From positions 60,130-124,129 of the forward strand of contig NZ_JAKZAM010000015.1 of NCBI RefSeq assembly GCF_022538055.1: a stretch of 64,000 bases of DNA. Reading direction: 5' to 3'. Position numbers and translations under genes: made by a program. The DNA is from Cognataquiflexum nitidum (GTDB lineage: Bacteria; Bacteroidota; Bacteroidia; Cytophagales; Cyclobacteriaceae). Shown here in pieces: positions 38,118-47,237 of the stretch (the first letter of the stretch is position 1; each line of letters begins with the position of its first letter). The notes under the pieces are model-generated. The model made no database searches, was not told where the DNA came from, and worked only from the letters and a program-made list of their open reading frames with translations.

Positions 38118-39335
38118 TTATTCTTGGCTGATGACTTCTTTAAAAATCCCAATCAGTTCCGCATTGGGTTCCTGACCTTTTTCACTTTTGTAATACATGT
38201 TGAAAAGCGTGACCATGTCCTTTCCGAGGTCTTCGACTTTCAGGCTGAGGCTTTCCTGTCCTTTGGGATTTTTGATTTGGGGAATTAGGCTGACAATCCC
38301 ATCGTGGGCTTTCATGATGGCTTTGCGCGTGGCGGCATCTATGGAATGCTCCGTGACAAAGGTAATTTCAACAAAGCAATAGGGGTTTTGCTCTAACCAT
38401 TGCAGCGTCGCAGCAAGATCATCAAAGGTTTTTCTATACAGTGGCCTTCCTTTTTCCAAACCCACAGCCCGGTAATCGACAGCTTTTCCCGGTTCAGCTT
38501 CAATGATAATGACCTGTTTTTGTTGGTCGGCTTCGCTGAAGGAGTAGGCGAGGGGAGAACTTGAATAGACCACCGGAAAGGGATCTTTTCCCACGGCATG
38601 GTACCGGTGGAGATGTCCCAAAGCCGCATATTGAACCTGATTTGGGATATTGTGGGTGAAGACTGCCTGCGTGCCACCGACATGGAGGATGGGCCGCTCG
38701 GATTCCGGTTCCGGTTCGACAGGACCACCTTCTTTCATAAAAAAGAAATGTCCCATAAAGAGATTCACTCCTTTGTCATCGCAGTAAGTGTCAGCAATTT
38801 TCCCCCATTTATTGGCCAAAACTTCCCTAAACTCCGCTTCCCTGTCTCCCTCTCCCAAGTAGGTTTTGAGAAGGACTTCATTGGCATAGGGAGCAAGGAT
38901 TATCCTGATGGGGAAATTGTATTTTGGGAGACAGATTTCTACAAATCCCGGCTCGCTGCGGGTAACTTCGATGCCATTGTCTAATTTTCCTGTGGGAATG
39001 ATGCTGTCATACCTGCTGTAGAAAAAGATACCCATTTCTCTCGCCAATGGATCCGGTGCTTCGACAAACTGCGTGCTGTCATGGTTGCCAGAGATGGCGA
39101 TCACCGGTCTTTGGCCGTCTTTGGAGAGTTTTTTGAGGGTTTTGTACAGGAGCTCAACCGCCTCATGATTGGGATTGAACGTGTCAAAAATATCTCCTGC
39201 AAGCAGGACCAAATCGACTTTTTCCCGATCGGCGATCTGGATGATTTCTTCCAAGACGAGTTTTTGCTCCTCCAACCTGGAAAATTCCTGAAGTCTTTTT
39301 CCCAAATGCCAATCCGCTGTATGGAGTATTTTCAT
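38118..39335 (-). CDS. sbcD: Exonuclease SbcD (Mre11-like nuclease subunit)
   Basis: The 405-residue manganese nuclease partner of SbcC. Phosphoesterase motifs are in order: HTADWHLGKRLQ, LAGDIFDTFNP, ISGNHDSTQF, FMGHFFFMK and AALGHLHRYH. The C-terminal capping domain follows (VEITFVTEHSIDA). It is the first gene of the sbcDC unit, and a PIN-type toxin-antitoxin pair lies 33 bp upstream on the same strand. Confidence 0.96.
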   Translation of the reverse strand: MKILHTADWHLGKRLQEFSRLEEQKLVLEEIIQIADREKVDLVLLAGDIFDTFNPNHEAVELLYKTLKKLSKDGQRPVIAISGNHDSTQFVEAPDPLAREMGIFFYSRYDSIIPTGKLDNGIEVTRSEPGFVEICLPKYNFPIRIILAPYANEVLLKTYLGEGDREAEFREVLANKWGKIADTYCDDKGVNLFMGHFFFMKEGGPVEPEPESERPILHVGGTQAVFTHNIPNQVQYAALGHLHRYHAVGKDPFPVVYSSSPLAYSFSEADQQKQVIIIEAEPGKAVDYRAVGLEKGRPLYRKTFDDLAATLQWLEQNPYCFVEITFVTEHSIDAATRKAIMKAHDGIVSLIPQIKNPKGQESLSLKVEDLGKDMVTLFNMYYKSEKGQEPNAELIGIFKEVISQE

Positions 39336-39368
39336 AGTTTAAAAATAAGAAGACTTTTTTAATTGGGC

Positions 39369-39791
39369 TTATTTTTTTAGTCTCTTGATCATTTCCACCA
39401 TTTCGTCCGGAGCAATGGCGGGAATAGGGGATTTTTTGAAGTCCCTGAGATTTCGGGTGACGATGTAATCCAGGCCGCCTGTGGACTCAGCATTAAAAAT
39501 CTGAAGCGCATCCTCAAAATCACTAAAATCAGATAAAAGCGCTTTTTTTAACTGTGCCTTGGTGACATCAATCACCTCTACCAACTCTGTCAATTCCAAG
39601 AGTTTTGCCCTCAATTCTTTTTCCTCTGAATATTTTTTGAGTATGTAGTAGGTGGTAGCAAATGCATGGGTGGAACTGTAGAGCAGTATTTTATCTGTCC
39701 CCAAAAGGAAAATTTCGGTTGCATGCTTTGTAAATGCGCCTCTATCGGTCAAAAAATCAACAAGGATATTGGTGTCTAAAAATATTTTCAT
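39369..39791 (-). CDS. PIN-domain ribonuclease toxin (VapC-like)
   Basis: A 140-residue PIN nuclease. The acidic metal site is visible in FLDTNILVDFL near the N-terminus, then a conserved Glu region, SDFSDFEDALQIF near residue 90 and GLDYIVTRNLRDFKKS near 110. This subtype is common in Bacteroidota with DUF6364-like antitoxins. The ATG overlaps the antitoxin stop by 4 bp (ATGA), giving translational coupling. Confidence 0.88.
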   Translation of the reverse strand: MKIFLDTNILVDFLTDRGAFTKHATEIFLLGTDKILLYSSTHAFATTYYILKKYSEEKELRAKLLELTELVEVIDVTKAQLKKALLSDFSDFEDALQIFNAESTGGLDYIVTRNLRDFKKSPIPAIAPDEMVEMIKRLKK

Positions 39792-40036
39792 TTGAGATGT
39801 TTTTCTTCAAAGTATTCTCTCAAGATTTTTTCCTCATCAAAATCACCCTGTATCTGGATTTTACCTGCGAGCTTATTTATTTTCTCCTTTTGGGTATTCT
39901 CAGGATGATGCTCTTCTACAAGATTTTTCAGGTAATTTTCGACCAAACCGGATAGACTTCTGCCCGTCTCTGAAGCATAGACCTTTGCCTTTTCGATGAT
40001 GTTTTCGTCTACATTGAGTGTGAGTTTTTTGGCCAT
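39788..40036 (-). CDS. DUF6364-type antitoxin of the PIN toxin
   Basis: An 82-residue protein with a ribbon-helix-helix-like N-terminus (KLTLNVDENIIEKAKVYA, then ETGRSLSGLVENYLKNL) and an acidic tail (FDEEKILREYFEEKHLK) that probably wraps the toxin. First gene of the pair. Two TGTACGTAA repeats overlap and precede its start. Confidence 0.82.
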   Translation of the reverse strand: MAKKLTLNVDENIIEKAKVYASETGRSLSGLVENYLKNLVEEHHPENTQKEKINKLAGKIQIQGDFDEEKILREYFEEKHLK

Positions 40037-40065
40037 GTACGTAAGGTTTTTTTAAATGTACGTAA
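40036..40065. promoter_or_regulatory. Paired TGTACGTAA sites at the antitoxin start
   Basis: TGTACGTAA at 40036-40044 and at 40057-40065, 21 bp apart (two helix turns), each containing the palindrome TACGTA. The first overlaps the antitoxin's start codon. A likely autoregulatory operator. Confidence 0.5.
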
Positions 40066-40253
40066 ATTTTTAAATCATTCAGTTTTCTGTTAAGTAATTA
40101 ATGTGTTTAAGCATTGTTGTACTTACAAAACACACCACAAAATTTTCTTTTTAAAAACTGATCTCTATACATTCGACGTGGGGAGGAATGACTGCGGACC
40201 GGGCCGGCTCAGGCCTTGTGCGCGGATAGGATTCCGCCGTCTTGACTTTTTTG

Positions 40254-40283
40254 GCTACTTTTTTTGTCAAGAAAAAAAGTAGC
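40254..40283. repeat. Perfect 12-bp inverted repeat
   Basis: GCTACTTTTTTT, loop GTCAAG, AAAAAAAGTAGC, preceded by CTTGACTTTTTTG. A frequent Bacteroidota palindrome type. It may end transcription toward rlpA-like or the toxin-antitoxin pair. Otherwise the gap 40037-40467 shows no gene. Confidence 0.6.
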
Positions 40284-40467
40284 TGTAAAATAAATAACCG
40301 ATTTGCTGAGGCACTAAGAATATCAATAGAGTTAATTTTAGCCTATTTATTTTTTATCACAAATAATTCCTATTTTGGGTTGCTGTTTTTGTGCCGGTTT
40401 TGAATCTATCGTGTCCTTTGTTTTCAACGGAACGACAATTGGCACATTAATTGTAAAATGCGAGCTA

Positions 40468-41010
40468 ATGAAAATGAAAAACATCCTATTCGTTTTGCTG
40501 ATGCTGATGGGTCCGATGCCGCTTTTGGCGGGAGGTCCTAAGGCCAATGTAGGCGATTCCCTGAAGATTCAGGAAGGTGTCGCAAGTTATTATGGCCACA
40601 AATTCCACTTAAGAAAGACCGCTAGCGGAGAGATTTTTGACATGGAGCGAATGACTGCTGCCCACAAAAACCTTCCTTTCGGTACCATGCTGAAAGTGAC
40701 CAACCTCAAAAACGACAAAGTGGTGTGGGTGCGTGTCAATGACCGACTTCCACAAAATTCCAAAAGAATCATAGATTTGTCCCGTGCTGCTGCCACGGAA
40801 ATCGGGATGGTCAAAGATGGCCTTGCCAAAGTAAAAATCGAGGTGCCGGATCAGGGAGCAATATTTTTTTTACTGCAACATTATCAGAACAACAAGCCTG
40901 ACGATATCAGGCTGAGGATTTATGAAGAACCCATTTTATTTGATAAAATGGACCTGTGTATGATAGGATTTGAGATGGATCTCGGCGAGAAAGTGGAAGT
41001 TTCGATTTGA
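40468..41010 (+). CDS. RlpA-like double-psi beta-barrel septal ring protein
   Basis: The start at 40468 gives a signal peptide (MKMKNILFVLLMLMGPMPLLA). The domain (GVASYYGHKFHLRKTASGE, then AAHKNLPFGTMLKVTNL, VNDRLPQNSKRIIDLS and AATEIGMVKDGLAKVKIEV) is the RlpA double-psi beta-barrel. In Proteobacteria it cleaves or binds denuded peptidoglycan at the septum. The usual SPOR domain is absent; a short 45-residue tail follows instead. A periplasmic cell-wall role is expected. Confidence 0.88.
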   Translation: MKMKNILFVLLMLMGPMPLLAGGPKANVGDSLKIQEGVASYYGHKFHLRKTASGEIFDMERMTAAHKNLPFGTMLKVTNLKNDKVVWVRVNDRLPQNSKRIIDLSRAAATEIGMVKDGLAKVKIEVPDQGAIFFLLQHYQNNKPDDIRLRIYEEPILFDKMDLCMIGFEMDLGEKVEVSI

Positions 41011-41052
41011 TTTTTTTTGAGTGGTTGATCAAGATTTCCAACTTTTTCTTTT

Positions 41053-42246
41053 TCAGATTTTTTCCAAATGAAACTTGATTAGGATTGGATTATCCTCCCT
41101 GCTAATTTTTTTTAAATCGATAGTTTTTAAAATCGGGTTGTTTTCAAAAGTATTGCCCTCTTCGATATATTTTATTAAAGCAGCAGGCAAAACATAACAA
41201 TAAAAATATTTCGAATCCGATGAAATCATTTCAGGCATTAAGTTTTTTGATCTACCTATAGAAATAATTTCTTTTAAGGTTTTATCAAATAGGACATAAT
41301 ATAATACCGAACTGCCAAGAAACTGAAAAAACAAATGCCTTTCAGTTTCCATGATATTGTTTAGAAATTTATAATAATCTGTAGCCAAAAATTCCCTTTC
41401 GCGGTCATAAAAATTCATAAGCTCTATTTTTGGGATACCATTGGAGGCAAATGGAAAATTATATTTGGTGAAAATCCCTTCTTTATTTATCCCGATTATT
41501 TCATTATTGCCCAAGATGGGAGTAAGGTTATATTCACCTAGAATATGGGATTGACGAAAAATGGGATCGCCTTCCATCCCGAGTATTCCATACTTTTTTG
41601 GTATAAAAAAATCGTGTTGATCGCCGGCCTTTCTTAATAAATGAAATTCTTGGGAGTTTGCTCTCGCAGAAGGGATCATCCTGTGCGCAGGAGGTAATGA
41701 CGTGTATAAGTAATAGACACCGTCAATATTTAAAAAATTACCGAAAATATTATTTCCTTTAATTCCAGCAAGGGAAACACTTTCCAAGTATTCAAAATCA
41801 GTTAGGCTATATTTTTTTATTTCATCATAGTCCAAAATTTCAAATTGATTTTTACCAAAATCTATCTGGACATCCTTTATTTCTCTGTATTCGCCCGGAC
41901 CGGCACCTATTTTATTGAAAACGGAAATATTTTTTCCCTTCGCATCAAACCCAAACATTTTGGATTGTTGGCTATCCAAGATATAATATTTGTCGCCCGA
42001 CGAGGAGATCATCAGCTTGGATATTGACACGATCAACAGTTCTTCTTTGGTATCCAGATAGATAATATCATCCACAACCAGACCCTCCGGCCAACTGAAG
42101 CCAAATTCGTCCTTTACCGTAAGAGGAAATGTGTTTTCTGCCAAATTCTCAATAACAACTGATTCTTCATTCCTTTTTTCTGAACAGGAAAAAATGTATA
42201 TGGCGTTAATGCATACAAAGAAATTAATCAGAGAGTTTTTTAACAT
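41053..42246 (-). CDS. 6-bladed beta-propeller lipoprotein
   Basis: A 397-residue lipoprotein (lipobox IYIFSC, Cys about 21). It has the repeated strand pattern of the Bacteroidota 6-bladed beta-propeller family: KYYILDSQQSKMFGFD, then NKIGAGPGEYREIKDVQID, and an ILDYDEIKKYS blade. The GxGPGEY-type motif is the family hallmark. It is divergent from the plus-strand propeller cluster that starts at 42365. The function of this family is unknown; exposure at the outer or inner membrane face is inferred. Confidence 0.85.
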   Translation of the reverse strand: MLKNSLINFFVCINAIYIFSCSEKRNEESVVIENLAENTFPLTVKDEFGFSWPEGLVVDDIIYLDTKEELLIVSISKLMISSSGDKYYILDSQQSKMFGFDAKGKNISVFNKIGAGPGEYREIKDVQIDFGKNQFEILDYDEIKKYSLTDFEYLESVSLAGIKGNNIFGNFLNIDGVYYLYTSLPPAHRMIPSARANSQEFHLLRKAGDQHDFFIPKKYGILGMEGDPIFRQSHILGEYNLTPILGNNEIIGINKEGIFTKYNFPFASNGIPKIELMNFYDREREFLATDYYKFLNNIMETERHLFFQFLGSSVLYYVLFDKTLKEIISIGRSKNLMPEMISSDSKYFYCYVLPAALIKYIEEGNTFENNPILKTIDLKKISREDNPILIKFHLEKI

Positions 42247-42364
42247 GGTTTTGGAAAATAATATAGTTGAATTATGTTATTAATAAAAATCTCAATATTA
42301 TTGGAAATCTTGTTAGATTGATATTCACTATTTAGTCTTGGTTACAGCATAATTTATTTTAAAT

Positions 42365-43495
42365 ATGGAAAGTATGAAATTAAGAATACTTAAAATATTT
42401 GCTTTTGTATTTACTTTTTATGCTTGTGAAAAACCAATCAAATCAAATGGAGTCATAGGCGATGAAGGGAGTTTAACATTTGTTTTTGACAAAATTCAAA
42501 TGAATTCAAATTCATTTGAGGTTTATACATTAATTCCTTTAGAAACCACCCCAAACAACTTTCTTTCAGATAATTTAACGGTCAAAACTTCAGAAGATTT
42601 CATTTTCGTTTTTGATGAACAAATCAGGGATGGGATTCATAAATTTGATCAGAAAGGAAGGTATGTTTCCCAAATTATAAGTGTTGGTGAAGGTCCTGAG
42701 CGGGTGAATAGCATAGCCGATTTTATTATTTCTGGTGACAATATTGAGATTTTAAGTGGAAAAGGAGCCTATTCAGAAATTATCTATTTTTCCATAGTAG
42801 ATGAAAAAATAGTGAATAAGCTTAAATTAGAAATTATCGGGTTTTCATTTGAAAAAATTGGAGAGACATATTATTTATACTCCAGTTACAACTTTCCCTT
42901 TGCTGAATATCGTGTTTCTAAAATAGATCTTCAGGGAAATATCATTTCAGGCCTCCTTAAGAATGATTATTCAGGGAAAATGATGCCTGTTGTGGAACGT
43001 AATTTTTTCACCAACAATGGTAGTACATTTTTAACTGAATCATTTAGCAATAAAATATATGAGTTAACAGAGCACGCATTTAAAACAAAATATATTATTG
43101 ATTTTGGCAGAAATAATATTCAACAGGATTTTTTTGAAAATGATATGATGATGGCCTTTGAAAAATTAAACGATAATGGGTTTTACAGCATAAGGAATCA
43201 CTTTGAAACCACTGACCATGCCTTTACTAATTTGGTTTTTCAAAAAGAGAATGCGTATGAACAATATCAAATATTTTTTGATAAAAAATCAAATGAAATT
43301 TTTAAAAATAAGCTACAGGGACCTTGGATAGAACTGTTGCAATACCCAATCGGCATTACAGATACAAACCTTCTTATATTTTCAATTCCTCCTCAAGTTT
43401 TATTACAGAATGCTGAATTACTGAATTTAAAATTGAATTCAGGTATTGAAATAGATGACAATCCTGTTCTGGTTTACTTGAAACTCAAAAAATAA
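42365..43495 (+). CDS. 6-bladed beta-propeller lipoprotein, member 1 of the plus-strand cluster
   Basis: 376 residues with a lipoprotein signal (FAFVFTFYACEK). A start three codons later (MKLRIL) is also possible. Propeller signs are FVFDEQIRDGIHKFDQKGRY, then ISVGEGPERVNSIADF, and a last blade ending DNPVLVYLKLKK. The IPLETTPNN segment is shared with the gene at 44023. The next gene, a thioredoxin-fold-like lipoprotein, starts 6 bp on, and the two form a module that is repeated immediately downstream. Confidence 0.85.
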   Translation: MESMKLRILKIFAFVFTFYACEKPIKSNGVIGDEGSLTFVFDKIQMNSNSFEVYTLIPLETTPNNFLSDNLTVKTSEDFIFVFDEQIRDGIHKFDQKGRYVSQIISVGEGPERVNSIADFIISGDNIEILSGKGAYSEIIYFSIVDEKIVNKLKLEIIGFSFEKIGETYYLYSSYNFPFAEYRVSKIDLQGNIISGLLKNDYSGKMMPVVERNFFTNNGSTFLTESFSNKIYELTEHAFKTKYIIDFGRNNIQQDFFENDMMMAFEKLNDNGFYSIRNHFETTDHAFTNLVFQKENAYEQYQIFFDKKSNEIFKNKLQGPWIELLQYPIGITDTNLLIFSIPPQVLLQNAELLNLKLNSGIEIDDNPVLVYLKLKK

Positions 43496-43500
43496 GAAAA

Positions 43501-44013
43501 ATGCTAAGAGATAATTTCAAATTTGTCCTTGTTTTAAGCTTTGCACTAAGTGCGGCTATTACAGGATGTAACAATAAGAAAAGAGAAAGTGAATTTCGAG
43601 AAATTGTACTGCCCAAAAACCTAGAATTTATTGAAATAGATAAATCACAAAAGTTTGATAAAAGCTGGTTTGACAGAAAAATCAAGGTGGTGGTTTTTGC
43701 AAAACATGCTGATACAAATTCGCCATTCAAGTTGGATTGGCAAAGTGCTATTTCAGAATTTGAAGATATAGCATTTTTATTTTACGTGTCAGAAAAGGAT
43801 ACAGCGAAATTAATCAGTAATCTAAAGAAAGTTAACTTTACCCACCCTATTATTCATGATCCAAGTGATGAGTTTAGGGAATTAAACGTAAAAGAAAAGG
43901 AGTGGACTTTTATTTCCTATTTGGTTAAAGACAATGAGATAGTTGGAATGGGCAATCCATCCCTTCCTGATTTTAAAGAAAAATTGAGCGAGCTAAAAAA
44001 TGAATCAAAATAG
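43501..44013 (+). CDS. Thioredoxin-fold-like lipoprotein without CxxC
   Basis: A 170-residue lipoprotein (AAITGCNN, Cys about 23). The body (KIKVVVFAKHAD, EDIAFLFYVSEKD, HPIIHDPSDEF, ISYLVKDNEIVGMG) follows the strand order of AhpC/TSA-TlpA-like folds but lacks the CxxC redox pair, so redox activity is doubtful. It is tightly coupled to the preceding propeller gene and is a paralog of the protein at 45208-45699. The role is unknown. Confidence 0.7.
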   Translation: MLRDNFKFVLVLSFALSAAITGCNNKKRESEFREIVLPKNLEFIEIDKSQKFDKSWFDRKIKVVVFAKHADTNSPFKLDWQSAISEFEDIAFLFYVSEKDTAKLISNLKKVNFTHPIIHDPSDEFRELNVKEKEWTFISYLVKDNEIVGMGNPSLPDFKEKLSELKNESK

Positions 44014-44022
44014 GATTGGAAA

Positions 44023-45201
44023 ATGAAACTACGTAGATATTTGACTATGATAAGAATGACCAACCCTAAAAGTCAACTTAGAGGTTGGTCATCTTGCTTT
44101 TTCTGGTTTCTCTTCTCTTTTGTTTTTTTTACGGCATGTTCCGATCAAAAAAAGGATGAATTATTCCCGGTTATCTTCTTTGACTTGGATGACTTTACAT
44201 CTATTCCGGATAGTTCTTTGTCTATTGACCATTGGATTCCTTTGGAAACTGTGGCTACTAATTTGATGGGAATGGATCTTCGAGTCAAATTTGCAGATAC
44301 ACTTATTTATGTAATGGACGAGTCCGTCAAAGATGGGATTCATGTATTTGGAATTTCTGGCGCATATATTAAATCTATTGCAAATGTGGGTGAAGGACCA
44401 GGTAGTTTACCTTCATTGGACGACTTTGAGGCAAAAAATAACGGTTTAATTTCTGTATTATCCACTATAGGTGATCGATCGGATGTTTACACAATCTCTT
44501 TGGACGGAGTCCTTACCAAACGATTTGAATTGAATTATATAGCGACTTCATTTGCTGACCTTGACGATCAGGGTTTTTTGTTTTACGGAGGCTTTAACCT
44601 TCCTTTTGTAACTCATCGAGTTATCAAAACAGATACCAATGGGCTAATCCTGAATCAGTATCTTGAAAATGAATATCAGAATTCAATGTTACCGATGAGC
44701 GAACGAAATTTTTTTGCCAGCGATTCTGGAGTTTATATGTAAGAAACCTTCAATTCTCAAATCTATGTGTATAAAGGAGATAGTTTGACAGCTATGTTAA
44801 GAGCGGATTTTGGGAGTTACTCTCTGCCTCCGTCATTTTGGGAAATGGATCTGATGGAAAGCTTTGGCTTGATCAATGAAAATGGTTTTGCCAATTTTCG
44901 ATCCTTCTTCAAAAATGGAGACGATTTTATCTTGAATGTGATGGTTCAAAAAGGATCCGAAGTATTTAAATATATTTTGATTAAGCAGGGAACAAAGAAG
45001 CTTAAGTTAATGGCTGACCTCGAGGAAGACATTCTGTATTACTACCCTGTCGGCATCACTTCGGATGGCTTATTTGCGTTTGTTACCTACAAGTCTATTT
45101 TAGAAAAGGCAAAAGCGGGATCTTTGCAAATCTATCCAGAAAAAGCACTGCCTGATAGTGAATATGACTATCCGGTTATTATTTATTTGAAAGTAAAATA
45201 A
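44023..45201 (+). pseudogene. 6-bladed beta-propeller lipoprotein gene interrupted by an in-frame stop
   Basis: A single frame runs from 44023 to 45201 but carries TAA at 44740-44742 (SDSGVYM, stop, ETFNSQIYVYKGD). Both halves match the propeller at 42365: lipobox FFTACS, SIDHWIPLETVATN, MDESVKDGIHVFG, ANVGEGPGSLPSLDDF, and a C-terminal end with DYPVIIYLKVK. The two sides align without gap around the stop (TFLTESFSNKIYEL in the paralog), so this is one nonsense mutation or a read error rather than two genes. A 240-residue truncated lipoprotein could still be made. Confidence 0.8.
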
Positions 45202-45207
45202 GGATTT

Positions 45208-45699
45208 ATGAAAAGAGTTGAAAGTTCGCTTTTTCTGATTTTGTTAGTGACACTACTTTCCTGCAAGTCAGAAGATCAAAAGATGATTCTTCCTAAAGAT
45301 TTGGAACTTGTCAACCTTCAAACTGGGAAGGACTCTGTTTGTTTTTCATGTGCTAATCAAGTAATTGTATTCTCCAATTCTTCTTTTTTCCCATTTTCTG
45401 AAGCATTTCTTTGGACTGAAATAAGGGAACAATTTCCCGAAATAGGATTTATTTTTTATTTTTCAGGAGAGGATAAAGATTCCCTAACGCAAAAACTTGC
45501 CGAATTAAAATTCCCATTCCCTGTATTCCATGACCCGGAATTTCGCTTTTATCAGGAAAATCTTTTGGATACCATCAATACCACCTATGATGTCCTCTAT
45601 GCTTTTCATGTCAAAAATGGTTTTTATAAAAAGCCAGCTCAAATAGGAATGCAAAAGAAATTTGTAGGGCAATTAGAAGAAATATTGGTAGAAAAATAG
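45208..45699 (+). CDS. Thioredoxin-fold-like lipoprotein, paralog of 43501-44013
   Basis: A 163-residue lipoprotein (LVTLLSCKSED). It keeps MILPKDLELVNL, QVIVFSNSSFFPFSEAF, IGFIFYFSGEDKD and FPVFHDPEFRFYQEN in the same order as its paralog. A CFSC motif precedes the first core strand rather than sitting at the usual thioredoxin active-site position, so disulfide chemistry is possible but unproven. It is 6 bp from the broken propeller gene, repeating the propeller/thioredoxin-fold module. Confidence 0.7.
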   Translation: MKRVESSLFLILLVTLLSCKSEDQKMILPKDLELVNLQTGKDSVCFSCANQVIVFSNSSFFPFSEAFLWTEIREQFPEIGFIFYFSGEDKDSLTQKLAELKFPFPVFHDPEFRFYQENLLDTINTTYDVLYAFHVKNGFYKKPAQIGMQKKFVGQLEEILVEK

Positions 45700-45738
45700 G
45701 ATTAAGATTTAAGAAATTTGCTTTAAATTAAATCAGAT

Positions 45739-46014
45739 ATGAAGAGGATCCATTTTGTATTTTATATGCTAATAGCTTTCCAGTTTTTCTATTGTACACC
45801 CAAAACTGAAAATGTTCAAATCCATTCCTATCCTCTGATTGTCATAGACGATATAAGTGAAAGGAAAGAAATGCTGTTTTCAGAAATTGGAAAGAATATT
45901 GACATCATTCAGCTTGACAATGACTGTTTGATGGGACACATCAACAAATTGGTTTATTCAGATAATAGATATTTTGCATTAGATATTGACCAATATTCCT
46001 TGCCATTTTCTTAA
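45739..46014 (+). pseudogene. Truncated 5' copy of a propeller lipoprotein gene
   Basis: 91 codons with a lipoprotein signal (IAFQFFYCTPKTE) matching the first quarter of the gene at 47238. About 140 bp (45858-45997 versus 47370-47509) differ at only about six positions. It stops soon after LDIDQ, where the longer gene continues CGCLCSFDETGK. This is a recent partial duplication or gene-conversion product; the stump may be expressed but cannot form a propeller. Confidence 0.75.
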
Positions 46015-46039
46015 TGTTTGAGATGAAATAATAAATATT

Positions 46040-47146
46040 ATGCACAACCAAATTATTTCGCTGTTTAGGCTTTTACCGCTTTTAATTTACACGTGTTCTC
46101 TTTTCTTTGGCTGTGCAGAAAAGGATGTTGAACGTCATGTCTTTTCATTGGATGATCTTCCTGAACCGAGTAAGCTAAACGGGACTAAACATTTATATGA
46201 TGAACTTTTAATTCCATACAAAATTCACTACACCGGGAATTATTTGATCGTTGCAGAGAGTAAAAAAGTCGAGAATGACAAAATTCATATCCTAGACCCC
46301 AGCAATAAGAAATATCTTTCAAGCAAAGGAATAGATGGGTTGGGACCAGGTGAGATCACACAAGTACAACAAATCGAGAATATTTCAGAAAATGACGAGT
46401 TTTGGATCTATGATTTTGAGCAAATTCTATTCTCAAAATTTGATATATCAGATTCATCCAAATTAGCGTCAGAACAGGTAAGTCCTAGGAGAAGTACGAT
46501 TTTTATGACAGAAGCAACTTTGGCATCAACAAATTCAATATTTGGAAATGGGGTAGATGGATGGACAAAATACATCGAAATGTCGTTTGGTGGGGATACC
46601 TTAGCATTTTTTGGGAATTGGAAGGATGTTTTGGTTGACAGACCATTACCCAACGGACACAAAGCTGAAAACTTCGATGCCAATTTGGTAAGTAATATTC
46701 ATCAAGGTGTTTTGAAAGGAAACCTCGAAAAAAGAATGTTTGTGAAAGCAGGTATGCAAGTAGATTATTTTGAAATAATCGATCTGGACAACCGTTCTTC
46801 GAAAATCTTTTTCGGGCCTTTAGACCAATTTCCTGAATTTACAATTACTTACAGCATGGGTTATCAAATGCCTGGATTTAATTTTGACGACATGAAACTA
46901 TATTACAGAGATGTATATGTAGGGAAAGACAGTTTTTTCCTTTTGTATATCGGCAAACTCGATGGAAAATTAGATGACCTGTCAATTCCTGACAGAATTT
47001 TTGAATTCGATTTTGAAGGAAAACCAATTAACCATTTTATCCTAAGCAACTTCAACCTTTCAAGCTTTACTGTAGATGAAGTTGCAAGGAAATTTTATGG
47101 GATATCAGAGGATGATAATCCAAATGTGGTTGAATTTGATTATTGA
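46040..47146 (+). CDS. BF3164-like TolB-type 6-bladed propeller lipoprotein
   Basis: 368 residues with lipobox SLFFGCAEKD. The pattern (FSLDDLPEPSKLNGTKHLYD at the N-terminus, KGIDGLGPGEI near residue 95, MTEATLASTNSIFGNG, and a C-terminal YGISEDDNPNVVEFDY) is that of the BF3164/TolB-like lipoproteins of Bacteroidota, a family distinct from the 42365 type. The biochemical role is unknown. It lies between the truncated and full copies of the next propeller gene, probably in the same transcript. Confidence 0.82.
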   Translation: MHNQIISLFRLLPLLIYTCSLFFGCAEKDVERHVFSLDDLPEPSKLNGTKHLYDELLIPYKIHYTGNYLIVAESKKVENDKIHILDPSNKKYLSSKGIDGLGPGEITQVQQIENISENDEFWIYDFEQILFSKFDISDSSKLASEQVSPRRSTIFMTEATLASTNSIFGNGVDGWTKYIEMSFGGDTLAFFGNWKDVLVDRPLPNGHKAENFDANLVSNIHQGVLKGNLEKRMFVKAGMQVDYFEIIDLDNRSSKIFFGPLDQFPEFTITYSMGYQMPGFNFDDMKLYYRDVYVGKDSFFLLYIGKLDGKLDDLSIPDRIFEFDFEGKPINHFILSNFNLSSFTVDEVARKFYGISEDDNPNVVEFDY

Positions 47147-47237
47147 ATCTTGAAGAAATTTTCAAAAAGTAGCAAAATTAACCTATACGCTTATTTAGTT
47201 GAATGATTAAAAAATCTTACTGTATTTTCTAATAAAA

